Shown: positions 35,601-48,155, counted from the first letter of the stretch. The stretch: 64,000 bases of DNA from Reticulitermes lucifugus (GCA_026260175.1 JAKCWW010000419.1:43904-107903), one strand, 5' to 3'. The notes: generated by a model from the letters alone, not told the origin. Made by a program: numbers and translations.

Positions 35601-37755
35601 AAAGGTATAGTGGAAATGTATATTGCGTGTGTATTACAAATTTTTCTTTTAAATATTATTATTTGTGTTAAAATCTTTATTTGGAAAAGGTAGTGATAGA
35701 AGAATTGTAAACATCACAACTTTGAAATAAATAAAGTGGGACTGATATTCTGCTTTACAGCGAAATTAAGAACTGGTATTAGGTGATAAAATTGCTCTAG
35801 TTTCCAACAAAAGTGTAAAATTCATATACCTATATCGGGTATTATGTATGTAGTGGAAATAATTCGGAATTAGCTGCTTTTACATACCGAATAAACATGC
35901 AAAAATAAATTCACTGGATTCTTACCCAATTAAACTCCTGTCAACAATGTTCATACGCAGCTGGTGGATGGGACCGGTATGTAAACGGCAGAGGACCCAT
36001 GGACTGAACGGGGACTGGTGAACGATAGATGTCGGAGATTGGCACGACCCAATGCCTGTCTAGTGAACGCGACACGACTGATCCATGGGGCCGAGAGCAA
36101 TGATCCGATAGTCTCTCTCACTGATTGGTTTCTCCTGTTCCATGCGTTTCGGAACGGGACGTACGCGCATTGCATTGCAGTTTGCATTTATCAGGTGCTA
36201 GCTATGTGAGAAGTCCGTGTTAAGAAATTCGGAACTGCAATTATGATTCCAATATTAATAATTCAGTAATTCACTACCTAAATATTTAGAATGCATACAA
36301 ATTGATAGTAACGATCGGTTTCAGTACGCATGCTGCTTAATAAGAACAGCTTTATAATGTGGGCTCCTGTGCTTATTCGCTTCGGTAGCCTATTTGTTAT
36401 AACATCCTTTTGTTATTTTTCATTTGCATTCACGAGAAAGAATAGTAACTGTCTTATGCATGAGTACAGAAAGAAACTAATTTAGCTTAACATTTAAAAT
36501 TTTCGAAAATTTACAAAATTCCGGTTTCAAATTATGTTTACGTTCAAATGTTTAAATCATTTTCAAATAACAAAACACGACAATGGTCATATAAGCAATG
36601 GGTAGTTAACGTAGGGGAAGTTATGAAATTAATGAAAAATACACGCTACAATAATTTAATGCGTTATGCTTAAACGCAGACGCTTGCACAAGCATTGCAC
36701 AGAGTTAAGAAATTCGCACATCCGGGCGTGGAATGATTGTTCCTTAATGCACGAATGCGTAGAAGATATTTACGAAATCGCTTCAAGGGTTTGAGATATT
36801 ATTTTCACGGAATGCATTCTGTTGTGCGATCTAATAACAAGGGAACATTTCCATTAGACAGAACTTTATTACTGTATGACACTATATACTGAGTTATGCA
36901 GACTGTGTAACTCTGTGCAATGTCGTACATTAAAAATGTTGCTTCCAACGGAGAATTTCCCTAGTCATACGTCTTACAAGTTGTTTTCATTTACCGGACC
37001 GGACAATTTTTCCTTGTATAGAGAGGAGTGTCTGCTTCAGCGACCTGGGCGCCGCCTTTAGCTGTGGTGGGTGTTTGTTTAATGTTAGGTTAGACATGCG
37101 TATATATTTGTTTCTCTGACATAATTACAATGTCAGTTAAGCACACCCGGAAATGCGGGAGGGAAAGAACACACAAGATAGGCCCATCATCATCTTGTGC
37201 AACTTGCACCGAAATGTCATCGAATGCAGACGGTAACGGAATGCTACGTGATGATGAAGGCGCATGACGAAAGATAACGTTAAATGTCAGGACGGGGAAA
37301 CTGCAAGGGAACGTCAGATTCGGAACGACTAATGATTTTTGAAGGCTGAAGGCTGCCGTCAAGAATTTCCACCTGAAAGTAATTGAGAATTCACGATCGG
37401 AAAACTGAATGTGAACAGCATGCAACACGCGGGATGAATGATGTATCACTGGCTCCTCATGATGCATGAGAAATGTAATCCAAGGAGAAATTCAGTTGTC
37501 GAGCAAGCCTAATAGCAACGCTAAATTAAACAACAATCCAAAGGTACATTATATCATATTCTAATAGAGCACACATACTTTCTTACCGATACTGTATACT
37601 GTATTGTTCTTTATGTCTACTTATTTCACGTTAAAGTACATTGTTGTGTATGTATATGTGCAGCAGTATATATAGTTCTATATATTTTTGGTAAATTAAT
37701 CACCCTGTGCAATCAGGACCTGTTTTCTTGAAACCTTTGTTTTTCTGATATGTTT
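35601..37755. other. Non-genic stretch with a GC-richer patch
   Basis: No supported gene. The segment 35960-36200 is richer in CG than its surroundings, with open frames on both strands and no splice context. A 125-codon minus-strand frame at 37090-37467 has no motif that I recognise. Either could be an undetected exon or old repeat. Confidence 0.35.
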
Positions 37756-37756
37756 T

Positions 37757-37845
37757 GCGGCGTATGTTGGTAGTTGGTTACCGAAGTTTCGGGACCATCT
37801 ATCGGTCCCATCGTCAATGGTCAACCAACTACCAACCTACGCCGC
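37757..37845 (-). ncRNA. Hairpin with hammerhead-like fold and UUCG stem III loop
   Basis: The arms 37757-37779 and 37823-37845 pair in 22 of 23 positions and would be a long stem I. Inside, on the minus strand, come UUGACGA (C3 changed to U), U, stem II GGGACC/GGUCCC, then GAA and AC-UUCG-GU-A. The stem III with UUCG loop fits a minimal hammerhead well. The altered C3 may abolish activity. Confidence 0.5.
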
Positions 37846-38198
37846 GTAACATCCCAGAAGAGTGAAGGCCTCAACTACACCGCGGCCGGTGCCTTAAATC
37901 TCGCATTTGTGTTACTGTTTCGCCAAATATTCAGCATCAAACAAAAGTTTCTGTTAAAGTTAACAAAACTTAATAGGATCTAAATCTCAAATCTTGTACC
38001 AGTTTGTTGTTTAGTGACAGAAGGTATCTATAGTGACCAGTGGTGTATTTTTTGTTCCTGGTATTCAGTGAGATTTGTATTGTCGTATTTTCTAAATTGT
38101 TATTGAAATATGTTGAATTTACTAATTTTACTCTAATCCGTGTTTAATTGTAGTGTAAATAATTATGATATAGAAACATTTGTTTTTGAAGAAGCAAA

Positions 38199-38240
38199 GC
38201 CTGAAGACAGGGACCGATCCTGTCCCCGAGACGTAGACTT
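38199..38240 (+). ncRNA. Degraded hammerhead-like hairpin
   Basis: CCUGAAGA is followed by GACAGG/CCUGUC-type pairing, then CCGAGACGUAGAC. GAAAC is changed to GAGAC. It faces opposite to the motif at 37757-37845, as in the large palindrome, so the two may bound one old element. Confidence 0.35.
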
Positions 38241-38559
38241 GTGTTAATTTTAATACATAAGATGCGTGTAGTCCATAAAGTCAATGAATTCATACAACGT
38301 TTAATTGTTTCAGAGATTAACACACGAGGAAATAAGGAAAACGGCCTTATACATATTCATTCATTTTATTAACTCTTTGCGATGAACTTACTAACATATT
38401 AAGTATAACATAATACGATCACATTAATGTAGATCTATGGCTGTGGAAGGCAACCCGTATCGTTCTAAATCAGTAGCAAAAAAGTGACCTGAAAGCTATT
38501 GTCACATTAATTGTTGCGTTGGTGTATATTGTACACAGCACTATAGGGGGTTTATCAAC

Positions 38560-38705
38560 TCACAACACTCAGTCCAATAAAATGCAATATATTGTTCCCA
38601 GATATTTTATATTACAATATCACGTTGAACATTGCTACATGTTTCGGTCCCTTATGGGATCATCATATGGGAATCACATTAAAGTAACTCTTAACAAACC
38701 GAACT
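38560..38705 (-). repeat. Repeat with hammerhead-like motif
   Basis: Minus strand 38672-38634 reads AUGAUGA, UCCC/GGGA stem, CCGAAAC, AUGUA. The core C3 is replaced by A. Flanking sequence is not shared with the other copies beyond the fold and the ACATGTTTCGG element. Confidence 0.4.
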
Positions 38706-39480
38706 AGCAATCCATGTACACAGTAAAAAGATGTAGAAAAGTCAACCAGTTAAAATGTAGGCCTTTGTTGTATAATGGACCCTGGTATACAGTGTTTTGG
38801 AGACAGCCTACGTATTTAAAGATATGAAGACTGAAGCGGTAAGGTGTTCTGATAATTTCTGATTCTCACGCAGTTTGCCACACCTGGGAATCCAACTGAA
38901 CTGTCGCTCATTATAGAACCCAGACACGTAAAAACGAACCGTGTCATCCAAGAGTCTTGTAATAATCTTGAATCTTCTGTCCCATAAATTGAAAAGGCCA
39001 CTTATGTCCTTAACAGACAGACGGCGACTTGGCATGTCAAACAGACCAGAAATTCCTCAATTGGGTGTTAAAGACACGGACTGAATTCTGATTATATTTA
39101 TGTCTGGCCAAGGTTATATTTTTCAGGCTGTTGGTAAACATTTTATGTGAAGGAGAATATTTATTTTTCAGTGAAAATTTTAGAATTTCACAGAGATACG
39201 TTAACATGGTAGAATTAATGGCGAGAAACGACCGGGCATATTGGTGTAGCAATACGCTTGTATTAGAAACGTACGTGCTTCCAGTCTTGACCGGGTTTCC
39301 GGCTATCTTGACTGAAAGTTCTCGTGGTTTTCCGCAGTTTCTGAAAAGAATACAGTGATGGTACTTTCATATATGACTCATGTAGTACTTTCATATTCCT
39401 CTTTGATTTCAGCGACTTTTTGTACCAATTGACATTTCGTATATCATCGGTGAAAGGGGTGTCTCAGTTTTAAAATCACT

Positions 39481-39765
39481 AGGTAAAGATAAAGGGCAAA
39501 GTTGTCCTTTCTATATCATGAAGGCATGTATGCGGAGTAGACGTATAGATCCATTTATTCTTAAGCTCGGCGCCAGATAAAGGTGAGTGTTCTACTTCAC
39601 GTCCCGTCCGCTTTACCTCCAGGAAAATAACCCCGGGTCCCACTGCATATGAGGCTGGAGTGGGTCCCAAAGCCGGTCTGGATCTTTTGAAGAAGAAAAA
39701 AAAACCTCTTGCACGTGCCTTAATTCGAACACAGGTTTGTCCAGCTCGAAGCCTAGTTATTGGGT
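39481..39765 (-). mobile_element. SINE, family B-related
   Basis: The plus-strand view starts AGGTAAAGATAAAGG (the SINE 3' end inverted). It has GTCCGCTTTACCTCCAGGAA, equivalent to the family B body, and a decayed tRNA-like head near 39720-39760 (GTGTTCGAATTAAGG on the minus strand). The head differs from the family B copies at 16690 and 47276. Confidence 0.65.
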
Positions 39766-40760
39766 TAAAAAGTAAAGATATTTGCAGGTACTTTTCTTTA
39801 TGGGGCTCCATAGCTTCAAGGAAGAATTTCTACTGTGTGGTGAATGGAACATTGTCGGGCGGTTTGCAAATACTCAAGGGCGAGTAAGGAACTCATTTTG
39901 TTTCCTTGGAGTTTCAAGTACTAGAAAATCCTCTCTAGGTTTTGTAATTATGCAGGAAATTTGTCTGGAAGCTTGCGGATGTCAGCCTCATTGCCGTTAC
40001 AATGGTCCAGTGAACTGGAATTTAGAAGATCCAAAAAGAAAAAATTTCAACCCGTGTCATTTTACATTTTTCAAAATGTAATCCTATAAAGTTACTCTGA
40101 GGCGAAACTACCTTAAAACTACAGTCCACAAAGAAGAGGAAGACGATGATGGTGTTGTTGGCGTAATTATTGTAGGACATCTGACATTTATTTGATGGGA
40201 ACCAGGTGCTTTGAATGTTAAAGTTGCGTGCTAATTTTTGTAATACGTGCTGTTAGATGCTGATGAAACGCACTCACATAATCGCAGTGAAGGTCTTGTA
40301 AGATGATGGCCAGTTCCATCAAGGTACACTGGCACATTTTTAAAACCCTACTGTACTGAAATCCCCAGAAACTTCGATTTCTGTTCACGATTTTTTAACT
40401 TCAAGGATTTTTATTTCTTAGATCACCTTCGGTTCTGCGGAGGAGGTGTGTTGGATTTCCAATCACGCCATCGGTCATCTTCGGTACAGATGCAGAAGGC
40501 CTTGACCGCGGATAATGCTTGTTTCGTCTAATCACTGTCATGGAAGAGAAGTAACTGATTGCAGACTTCGATTGGCTAATCAGTGACCTATTAAACAAAC
40601 AGCGCACAGAGAAAGGAAACGGTTGCGTGATTACGAGGGTAATAATGCAATGTAAGACAACTGGATATTGTACTGCAGTTCCATAAATTTTCTGCTGATA
40701 ACTGTGTTCGTTCGTAAAAGGTTTAGTGCGTTTTTAGGCGCTTTCGCAAAATTGAGAAAA
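39766..40760. other. Non-genic stretch
   Basis: Open frames of up to 99 codons, but no motif, splice context or repeat that I can name. Confidence 0.35.
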
Positions 40761-40764
40761 GTGA

Positions 40765-41060
40765 CTATTAGGTCGTCATATCTGTCCGTCCCTCCGTCCG
40801 CATGGAACTCGGCTCCCACTGGACGGATTTTCATGAAATTTGATATTTGAGTATTTTTCGAAAATCTGTCGAGAAAACTCAAGTTTCATTAAAATCTGAC
40901 AAGATAACGGGTACTTTATATGAAGACCTATGTACATTTATGATAATATCTCGCTTAATTCTACTTAGAATGAGAAATGTTTCAGACAAAAGTTATAGAG
41001 AAAAATTAAAACACATATTTCTTTCAATAACCTTTTTACCGAAAATCCGTCCGTTTACGA
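40765..41060 (+). repeat. Dispersed non-coding repeat, CCGTCTGTCC type, copy 2
   Basis: Shares GTCATATCTGTCCGTCCCTC, CTCCCACTGGACGGATTTTC and ATGAAATTTGATATT with 17518-17760. It continues with AAAATCTGACAAGATAACGG. Non-coding. Confidence 0.6.
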
Positions 41061-41361
41061 GATAATGTGACAAATATGCTAGAACCAACCAGGCCACAGA
41101 TGACAATATAATATGGCGCATGCGCTTTGCATGATGGATAAATAAGGCTACAGACACACGCTCAGAATATGTAATACTTATTGCTTTTCCACGGCAACAA
41201 CTGTTAAGCGAGCGCGCCTCAATATTAAGTTATACGTACATTGTCTGTCTTGTTAACGTTATTTTAACGTTATTTATTCCGTGCATTGCGACTACAGTTC
41301 TCATTTATAAAACCAACATATGCACATCTAACATAGGCAACAATACAATCTCCTGTTTACT

Positions 41362-41402
41362 CCTACATGTTTCGGCGGCACTCCGCCAACTTGAGGGAGT
41401 AT
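41362..41402 (-). ncRNA. Hammerhead-like motif with intact stem I and altered core
   Basis: On the minus strand ACUCC pairs perfectly with GGAGU (stem I). Core is CUCAAGU, then U, stem II GGCGG/CCGCC, GAAAC, AUGUA. Two core positions differ from CUGANGA (G5 and A9), so it should not cleave. Stem pairing is nonetheless kept. Confidence 0.45.
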
Positions 41403-42370
41403 ATACGCCAACGTTTAAAACTCACTAGAGTATAATATATTACAATAGCAATACACATTATATCGTAGTTATTCAGCTGCAGAAATCAGTGCGTGTTTAA
41501 AAGTTTCTTGATTTCGCATATCTTTGACAGGCATCTTGATTTATATGTTGAAGAGGCCAAGGTGAATAACAGCAGGATCTGTAAACAACTAGTTGTGTGA
41601 AGATTCAAATCTTCTGGGATACGACGACGTCTCGTAAACCAGAAGACATGAATCTACATCAACACCGCTATAAAAGCCTAAAACCTCGCCCCCAATCAAT
41701 TATCCCACTTTCTTCTCAATTTTGGAAACATTAAATTACTTAACGAAACAGTTTCATCTCAATATGGCATATCGCATGTTCATGGATTAAAAACAGGACA
41801 CCGGCAGCCACTGACAAGACCTGTATAACGACTTGTATAAAAATGACACGCATTCATTATGTTAAGTGTTTCATAGTAAAAGCGGTCTTCATAAACCGCA
41901 CCCTCTCAGGAAAACAAGATATGTGGACCGATATTATGACGTTTTCTTGACTCAAAATCGTTCAGTTAAGAATAGCAGAAATATGTGTACATTTTAATAC
42001 CAATAGAAATTCTAGTAGTTATTGCAGAACATTTTTAGCGCTCTACATAACAGGTTAGCTATATACGACGCATAATACTTGCTGTAACATTAAACAGCTC
42101 TGCGTTATGTTCGCGCAGTGCATTTGTGTAGTATTCTCAAAACAGTGATTATTTTCTGAACAGAATTATAACAAATAGTCGTCGTAACGGAGCTGGACTA
42201 TGTTCTCTGTAAGGTATGAACTTATCTTTATATATGGAGCCGGAAGACGACGAAGGGCAGAAAGGTGAAAAGTTACTTTTTATAAATATCAGACTTAGTG
42301 TTAGTAAAGTTTAAAAGAATTTGCACTCCTTTCATGATGGACGAATAACTAAGCACTGTGGTCTTCTGGG

Positions 42371-42672
42371 GTGGGCCGGGATGCCGCAGTCGGTATAGCG
42401 ACTCGCTACGGGCTGGACGACTCAGGGATCGAATCCCTGTAAAGGCAAATATACTGCACCTGTCCAGACCGGCCCTGGGGCCCACCCACCCTCCTGTACA
42501 ATGGGTACCAGGTCATTCCCGGGGGTGAAGCAGCCGGGGCGTGGCGTTGACAACCACTCTATCTAGCGCTGAGGTTAAAGAAATAGTAGAACTATACATC
42601 TACTCCCCTTCTGTGCTTTCATGGTAGGTTATACAGTAAAATTTACCTTTACCTTTACATTTACCTTTGCCT
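42371..42672 (+). mobile_element. tRNA-derived SINE, family E
   Basis: The head GCCGCAGTCGGTATAGCGAC and the B-box GGGATCGAATCCC are tRNA-like. The body includes CACCCTCCTGTACAATGGGT and ends in repeated TTTACCTTTACC, like family B tails. Only one copy is visible here, but tail and head leave little doubt. Confidence 0.75.
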
Positions 42673-45620
42673 GTCGTCTTCTGGGTTATTAGTAATTACA
42701 CGGTGTAGTCTGGTACCAACGCTTGGGAGAAAAACACTGACTTCCGAAAAGTCAGCGATTTCCTACTAGACTACATGGCAGTAAAACCCAAATGGAACTT
42801 CACGGCTGTAATATCCTCAGATAGAACTGATATATCGACCGAAGATTGTACATGCCTTAAAGGGAAATTACTGTTCTTGTGTCTTCATGTGATTTGGCTG
42901 TATTATACCGGCAGTGGCGACGGATGGTACCAAACGCTGAACTTTCGATACTGGTACAATAATATCTAAAGTTATGGCGGCGGTTGGAAGTTGTTATAGT
43001 TGGTTTTGTTACTCTGCAGATACTGGGTTCAACACGTTGTCATTTTCCTAGCAACTATCTTTTTATTTTAAGAAAAATGGGACACGTTACCATCTCCCAT
43101 TGCTATTTGTAAATAACAGCCGGTGTGTTCTCTTGAAGGTTGAAACCACCGTTTAAAATATAACTTATACCAGAGGTTCCCAGTTTGTGGAACATGGCCT
43201 TCATTCAGGTGGTATTCGGAACAGGCACATGCATTGTTTTAAACATTCATATTGATTTTAACTGCTTTACTGACTTCGTATTTATTATGGTGCTTTAATG
43301 CATTAATGTGTGAACTATGTACATATTTTTAAAAACCTCAGCTGCTAAAGTTTAGTGAGTGTATCACAGTGCTACAATTATTACACAAGAGGCAGAAAAT
43401 TTCTAAGAGGACAGCGAAAATTCTCAAGTTTGTCAAGTGGCCCAGCAAAAATGTTAGAGACTCTCTGCCTTGGATTAAACTTTGCGCTTTATTTGCAACC
43501 TTACAAAACGTTTAATTACGGCGTATTGATTCTTCTTCAGATTTTGTAATGAAAGTCATAAAATATACCCAAAAGTTGCAACAAGTTAAAGTAACAATAA
43601 TGTGGACAGACGCATATGGATAATTAGGCCCCGAAAGACATAACCTTTAAATTGGACAATCATATCTCATCTTTATCTCTTTCGCTTTGCCCTTTAAAAA
43701 TAATTTTCGCCTTTAATTTAGTGGATTTTGCAACTTCAATCGCATTAACATTAGAAGAGACTTAAAAAGGACACCTCATTACGTCAATATATCTCAGCGT
43801 TATTTGGTTATCTGTCCAGATAATTGTAAACAATTTACCTCGAGCAAACAAGCTGATTCAAGTCATCTTAATTTTGATAGCCTCAACCTTCCTACAGCAA
43901 AAGAGAAATTGTAAGATGACGCAGCACATCGTTATAGAAATAGAACGGGTGGTCCTGGCATGTTTGTATTACATTTCAAAAACCTCTTTCTGAAAACATA
44001 TGTTGTTACAAACATCATTTTATAGGATTAAGAGTCAGTACAAAGGTATATTTTTGGACACGTCGACTGCCATTTCTTAGAACTGGACTTAATCTTTAAA
44101 ATATGCAATGCTTAACACTTTCTCTTATTGGACGGAGACGATCCATGAAATATTTGAATTTGGTACTAAAATTTATTATTATTGTTTGTAATTGTTAGTT
44201 GGGCAGTTGAGCCTGCACGTTAATAAAAGCATACTGAATTGAAAGTATTTACTATTACTATTATAATTGTCGTTACACTATTATTATTGTTGTCACTATT
44301 ATTATTATTGCTCTTATGTATTATCATCAGTATTGCCACCAATCGGTCTCTTGGTCTGTCCTGCTTAAAACGTTTAAAACTGTTCCAATTACCTAGGACG
44401 TTCCTCAAAATTTCTCCCATTCAACTAATACTAGCAAAACAGCTTGGGGATTACGGCTTCTATCCAAGTACCCTAGACGTTACTTTGACAGATCTTTATC
44501 AGCGTATTTATAATTTTGGTTCCATATTTGTCTCTCATATCTTCATTACGTTTGTGCTCCATGATTTCTATACTAGCCCTGATCTTCGGCATACATTTCT
44601 GTGACGCGTACTACGAAAAAATGAATATAATTTCTTCTCATTTATTCGTAGGCAGAATGGTTTCGGTGTTGACAAATGCAGATATATTTCGAAATCTAGA
44701 TCTTGTCTACACTAAATCTGAGTTTAAATGTATATACTTCAATATTATGGGGGGAAAGACGTTTCTGAAGTAGGCCCATATGTACGTTTATGCCTGCTCA
44801 GCATATGTTTCTATGTTTCGTTCACACATCCGAAATCATTCCCATCCTACCTACTTAAATACAGTCCTAAAAATAACAGATATATTACATGAGTTATAGC
44901 AGATCTTCCTTGCTTAGCGATATCCTCTACTTTCCATTTATCTACTTACTTGTCTTGGGTAGTCATGACACACATTTCTGGCACTACGTTTCGCAGTTTG
45001 CTTTTTTGACAAAAATAGAACATGTTTTCAGCCTAAAAAACGCCATAATGTCTCCCAATTACAAATATAATTTTGGCCCGAATTTAAGAAATAACATCTA
45101 ATGTAAACGTGGCTGATATAACTTAAGCTAATAGTTTCGTAACACTACAGTCACGAGGCAACTGTGTGCATTGCGCCGCTGTACGGCACATGTTACTTAA
45201 TGTAACATATTGCAGATGGCTCCCAGTTCAATTAGCAACTCTACTTTCTTTAACTGATGGTTTCCAAATTGTAAAGAAGTATTTCGCTTACACTTGGCAT
45301 TTTACCTGAAATGTAGAATGTCATTTAAATTCACTTTGAAGGCGTCTTCTTAGTCTATACGTTAGTCGATTGACAGTTTTAGTGAACACACACACACACG
45401 TAACTGACAGAAAGTCCTTAGAGATAGGATGTGTCTCTTAATGCCTGCTTTATACCCCCTCCCCTGCCACACATCCTATGGAGTTACCAGTTTTCAAAAT
45501 CGAGAAACTAGAAACCGTGTTAAGGAGATTTCGTGTTTCCATTTGTTGTAGGTGCACGCTTACTTCAGACCCACAAAAATGAAGCACATTACACAACATG
45601 TGTGCTTGTCAACGGCAGTA
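42673..45620. other. Non-genic stretch
   Basis: No supported gene. An ATT-rich microsatellite lies at about 44245-44330, and a short CA run at 45389-45400. A hAT-like end may lie at 43171. Confidence 0.4.
43171..43215. mobile_element. hAT-like terminal sequence
   Basis: CAGAGGTTCCCAGTTTGTGG matches the usual form of hAT transposon ends (CAGNGGTTCNCAAnC...). No partner terminus was found nearby, so this may be a solo end. Confidence 0.3.
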
Positions 45621-45633
45621 AGTACCGTGGAAG

Positions 45634-45913
45634 GCCGTGCCATGGCTCAGGCGGTCAGTCGCCGGCCTCTCACCGCGGAGGCCCGGGTTCGATCCCGGGT
45701 CTGTCCATGTGGGATTTGTGGTGGACAAAGTGGCACTGGCATAGGTTTTTCCACAAGTACTTTGGTTTTTTCCTGTCAATTTCATTCCACAGGTGCTCCA
45801 TTATATGGGAAAACGAAAAAAAGATAATCATCTTCTTCACAGGATTGCACAATAAGCCTCAAGGCTGCGGTGCGTTCGTAGCATCTGCTGCGGTGCCCTT
45901 CACCACAAAAAAA
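45634..45913 (+). mobile_element. tRNA-derived SINE, family D, intact with target-site duplication
   Basis: Head GCCGTGCCATGGCTCAGGCG, B-box GGGTTCGATCCC, then CCATGTGGGATTTGTGGTGG and a body ending in an A-tail. An 11-bp direct repeat, TACCGTGGAAG, flanks it exactly (45623-45633 and 45914-45924). This is the youngest-looking insertion in the window. Other copies lie at 18725, 19994 and 53395. Confidence 0.9.
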
Positions 45914-46369
45914 TACCGTGGAAGATATTTGTACCTAGGAAAGATAAAGTAAAATTACTAAAGGAAATTACACAATACGTACCTCTGTAATATAATTTCT
46001 CTAGCAGTTGTCAGGATGGTTTAATCAAGAGGATAAGATGTGCGGTACAGTAAAATACGTGGAAGAAATACTAACTGTATACGACATTTTGGCCAGGAAA
46101 ATTAATGGACGAGACCACTTAGGAGACGTAGGAATAATTGTAGTATAATATTAAAACTGACTTTAGAAAACAAGAATTTGAGGATGTGCAATGGAATGAA
46201 CTGACTCTGGATAAGGTCAAATGTCACACTTCTATAAATAGGGTAATTAAATTCTGAGTTGAGCATAAACAGTTGTGTCAGTAAGGTGATGATGGTGCAA
46301 GCGATTGTGGAGAGTAAATCAGATAAACTCTGATACAAAACTACCGTGTAAATAAATATTTTACCTTTC

Positions 46370-46700
46370 CAACCCTTCCTGAGAAGGTTCAGTCGCTGTT
46401 CGTATTTGTTCCTTCAAGGTGTTCAGGTTTAAGGGCACTGGCGGAACGTAAACCTCACCTTTCACAAAGCCCCACAGGGCAAAGTCGAGGGGCAACAGAA
46501 CTGAAGTTTGGGAAGGCCAGAAAGTGGATCCCCTCTCGGGCTATTCAATAATGTTGTCATCTCACTGGGGAAGCGTCGTGGCGCTCCGTCATGCCGGAAA
46601 ATATTTGATCTGTCTGCAAGTAGCTGGGACGTTAAAAACAGATCCAGAGTTAGAGCGAAGTCTTTGGCACAACGTCGGATGTCGTTTCGATGTTTGCATG
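46370..46700 (-). mobile_element. DDE transposase relic (mariner-like), second copy
   Basis: The minus strand gives 'FRHDGAPRRFPSEMTTLL' (the usual block around the second catalytic Asp, 'QDGAPPH'). After a frameshift come 'LPLDFALWGFVKGEVYVPPV' and 'LNLNTLKEQIRTATEP'. The last block is the familiar 'DFFLWGFVKDxVYVPP' C-terminal signature. It is the same superfamily as the relic at 23790-24420 and better preserved. Confidence 0.75.
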
Positions 46701-47247
46701 GCAACGAATGAAGCAAATATTGAACTGCATAGGGTAAATTATTAATTTCTTGCCAGTAATGCAGAAAGCAGAGCTTACAGGCGAATACACGATAAAGGAT
46801 TTCTTTATTTTTGTTACTAAATTGTGTTATTATATGACAGGGAAAGGATCCATAAATGGGGCAAAAAGAATAACACTGATGGCTGTACAAGAAATGAAGG
46901 AAGTGAAATAGGATGGCGGCAGGTGAGGTTTGGAAATTGAGAAAGATTTGGACAGTATGTCAGAGAGGAAGGAGATCCTTATGTTTGGGGGATGACGATG
47001 TTAAACATATACTACTACAACGTTCGAAAACCCGAAAGTGGATGCAAGAATTTGTATGTATCAAAAAGAGGAATAGATTCATAAGAATATAATAAACTGT
47101 AGAAATGTACTGCAGTTCAAGAATACCGAAAAATACTTATTTTGCCTTACAGTAGGATAAAGACAGTAAGACTGAGTAGTGGTTACGGGGAAATAGAAAT
47201 GTACAAATAGAAAGGGAGTAGGCAGCAGCACACACGTAGCAATGGTA

Positions 47248-47278
47248 GCAGTAATAACAGTAGTAGTAGTAGTAGTAA
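47248..47278. repeat. (GTA)n microsatellite
   Basis: Short GTA/AGT run directly beside the SINE tail; a second such run lies at 47586-47630. Confidence 0.7.
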
Positions 47279-47586
47279 AAGGTAAAGCTTTCCCGTAACA
47301 AGTCATGAAGACTCAGAAGGGGAGTGGAATGTTGGGCTGCCATCCTTAATTTGACATTCGGCACAACTAGGACGGCAGAGTTGTCAGCTCTAGGCGCCGG
47401 CCGCACTTTACCCCCAAGGAAATTCCTTGGTACTCGTTTATGTTAGAGGTTGAGTGAACCCCATGGCTAATGAATACGGACAGAAGGAAGAGGTAATTTG
47501 AAAATTTCCAAGGACCCTACCGGGAATCGAACCCGGAACCTCTCGTCTTGTGACGCAGTGCCTCAACCAACTGCCCGTTCGCACCA
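47276..47586 (-). mobile_element. tRNA-derived SINE, family B, copy 2
   Basis: The minus strand starts GGGCAGTTGGTTGAGGCACT, has B-box GGGTTCGATTCCC, then TTGGGGGTAAAGTGCGGCCG and TTGTGCCGAATGTC, and ends in TTACCTTTTAC. It matches 16690-16926 in head and tail but with a longer middle. It is flanked on both sides by GTA repeats, into which it may have inserted. Confidence 0.82.
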
Positions 47587-47966
47587 GTAGTAGTAGTAGC
47601 AGTAGTAGTAGTAGTAGGAGTAGGAGTAGTAAAGTGGGAGAGCAGGCTCAATGAAAGTAGGATATATGTACATAACCTGTGTTCTGTGTTGTCGGAACAC
47701 AGACACATATAATGTAATAGCTCATTACATTGATCGTTTGAGTTCTAGCTAGTTGCGACGAATATTAAGTTAAGTCACTCTTGAACGAAACTTTTTGTCT
47801 TTGACGGACGAAAGTAAGAGTCTTGTTTGCAGCTGGAAGTAGAAGACAAGAACACGATGAACGGAACGACGTTAAGAATGGAAATAAAATCTGAACCACA
47901 GGTTTCTGAATGACCTCTAGATGTCCCCACTCCTACCCTTGTACAGACACGCATGCACGTAACTCC

Positions 47967-48002
47967 ACACACACACACACACTCTCTCTCTCTCTCTCTC
48001 CC
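47967..48002. repeat. (CA)n(CT)n microsatellite
   Basis: ACACACAC followed by CTCTCTCT about 60 bp upstream of the cuticle gene TATA box. Read directly. Confidence 0.85.
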
Positions 48003-48058
48003 TTTTACCCCAAACTCCCCACTCCCACATTCACATAAACGTCTTCGGATTGGAACGG

Positions 48059-48094
48059 TATAAAAGCTCTTGGCTCCACTCCGGGCTTATCAGT
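48059..48094 (+). promoter_or_regulatory. TATA box and initiator of the CPAP1 cuticle gene
   Basis: TATAAAAG at 48059-48066 and an arthropod initiator TCAGT at 48090-48094 are 33 bp apart measured to the A at 48092, the normal spacing. A CT-rich stretch lies just upstream. Strong TATA-initiator promoters are usual for insect cuticle protein genes. The assignment to the downstream gene follows from the splice chain and is inferred. Confidence 0.65.
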
Positions 48095-48155
48095 GTGTGT
48101 TCGGTTTCTGTGATCACATCTTGATATATCAGTTGCTTTGTATTTAATTCTAAAG
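48092..48155 (+). other. Non-coding exon 1 (5' UTR) of the CPAP1 cuticle gene
   Basis: It starts at the initiator A and ends at TAAAG|GTAGGA. The 64 nt contain no ATG. It is joined to the acceptor at 51001-51003 (TTTTTCCAG). Confidence 0.5.

Noticed and set aside
37090-37467. 125-codon minus-strand ORF as a gene
   Set aside because: No family motif and no splice signals; noted only as an unexplained open frame.
39782-40081. 99-codon Cys-containing frame
   Set aside because: It partly follows a SINE and shows no known Cys spacing or signal peptide.
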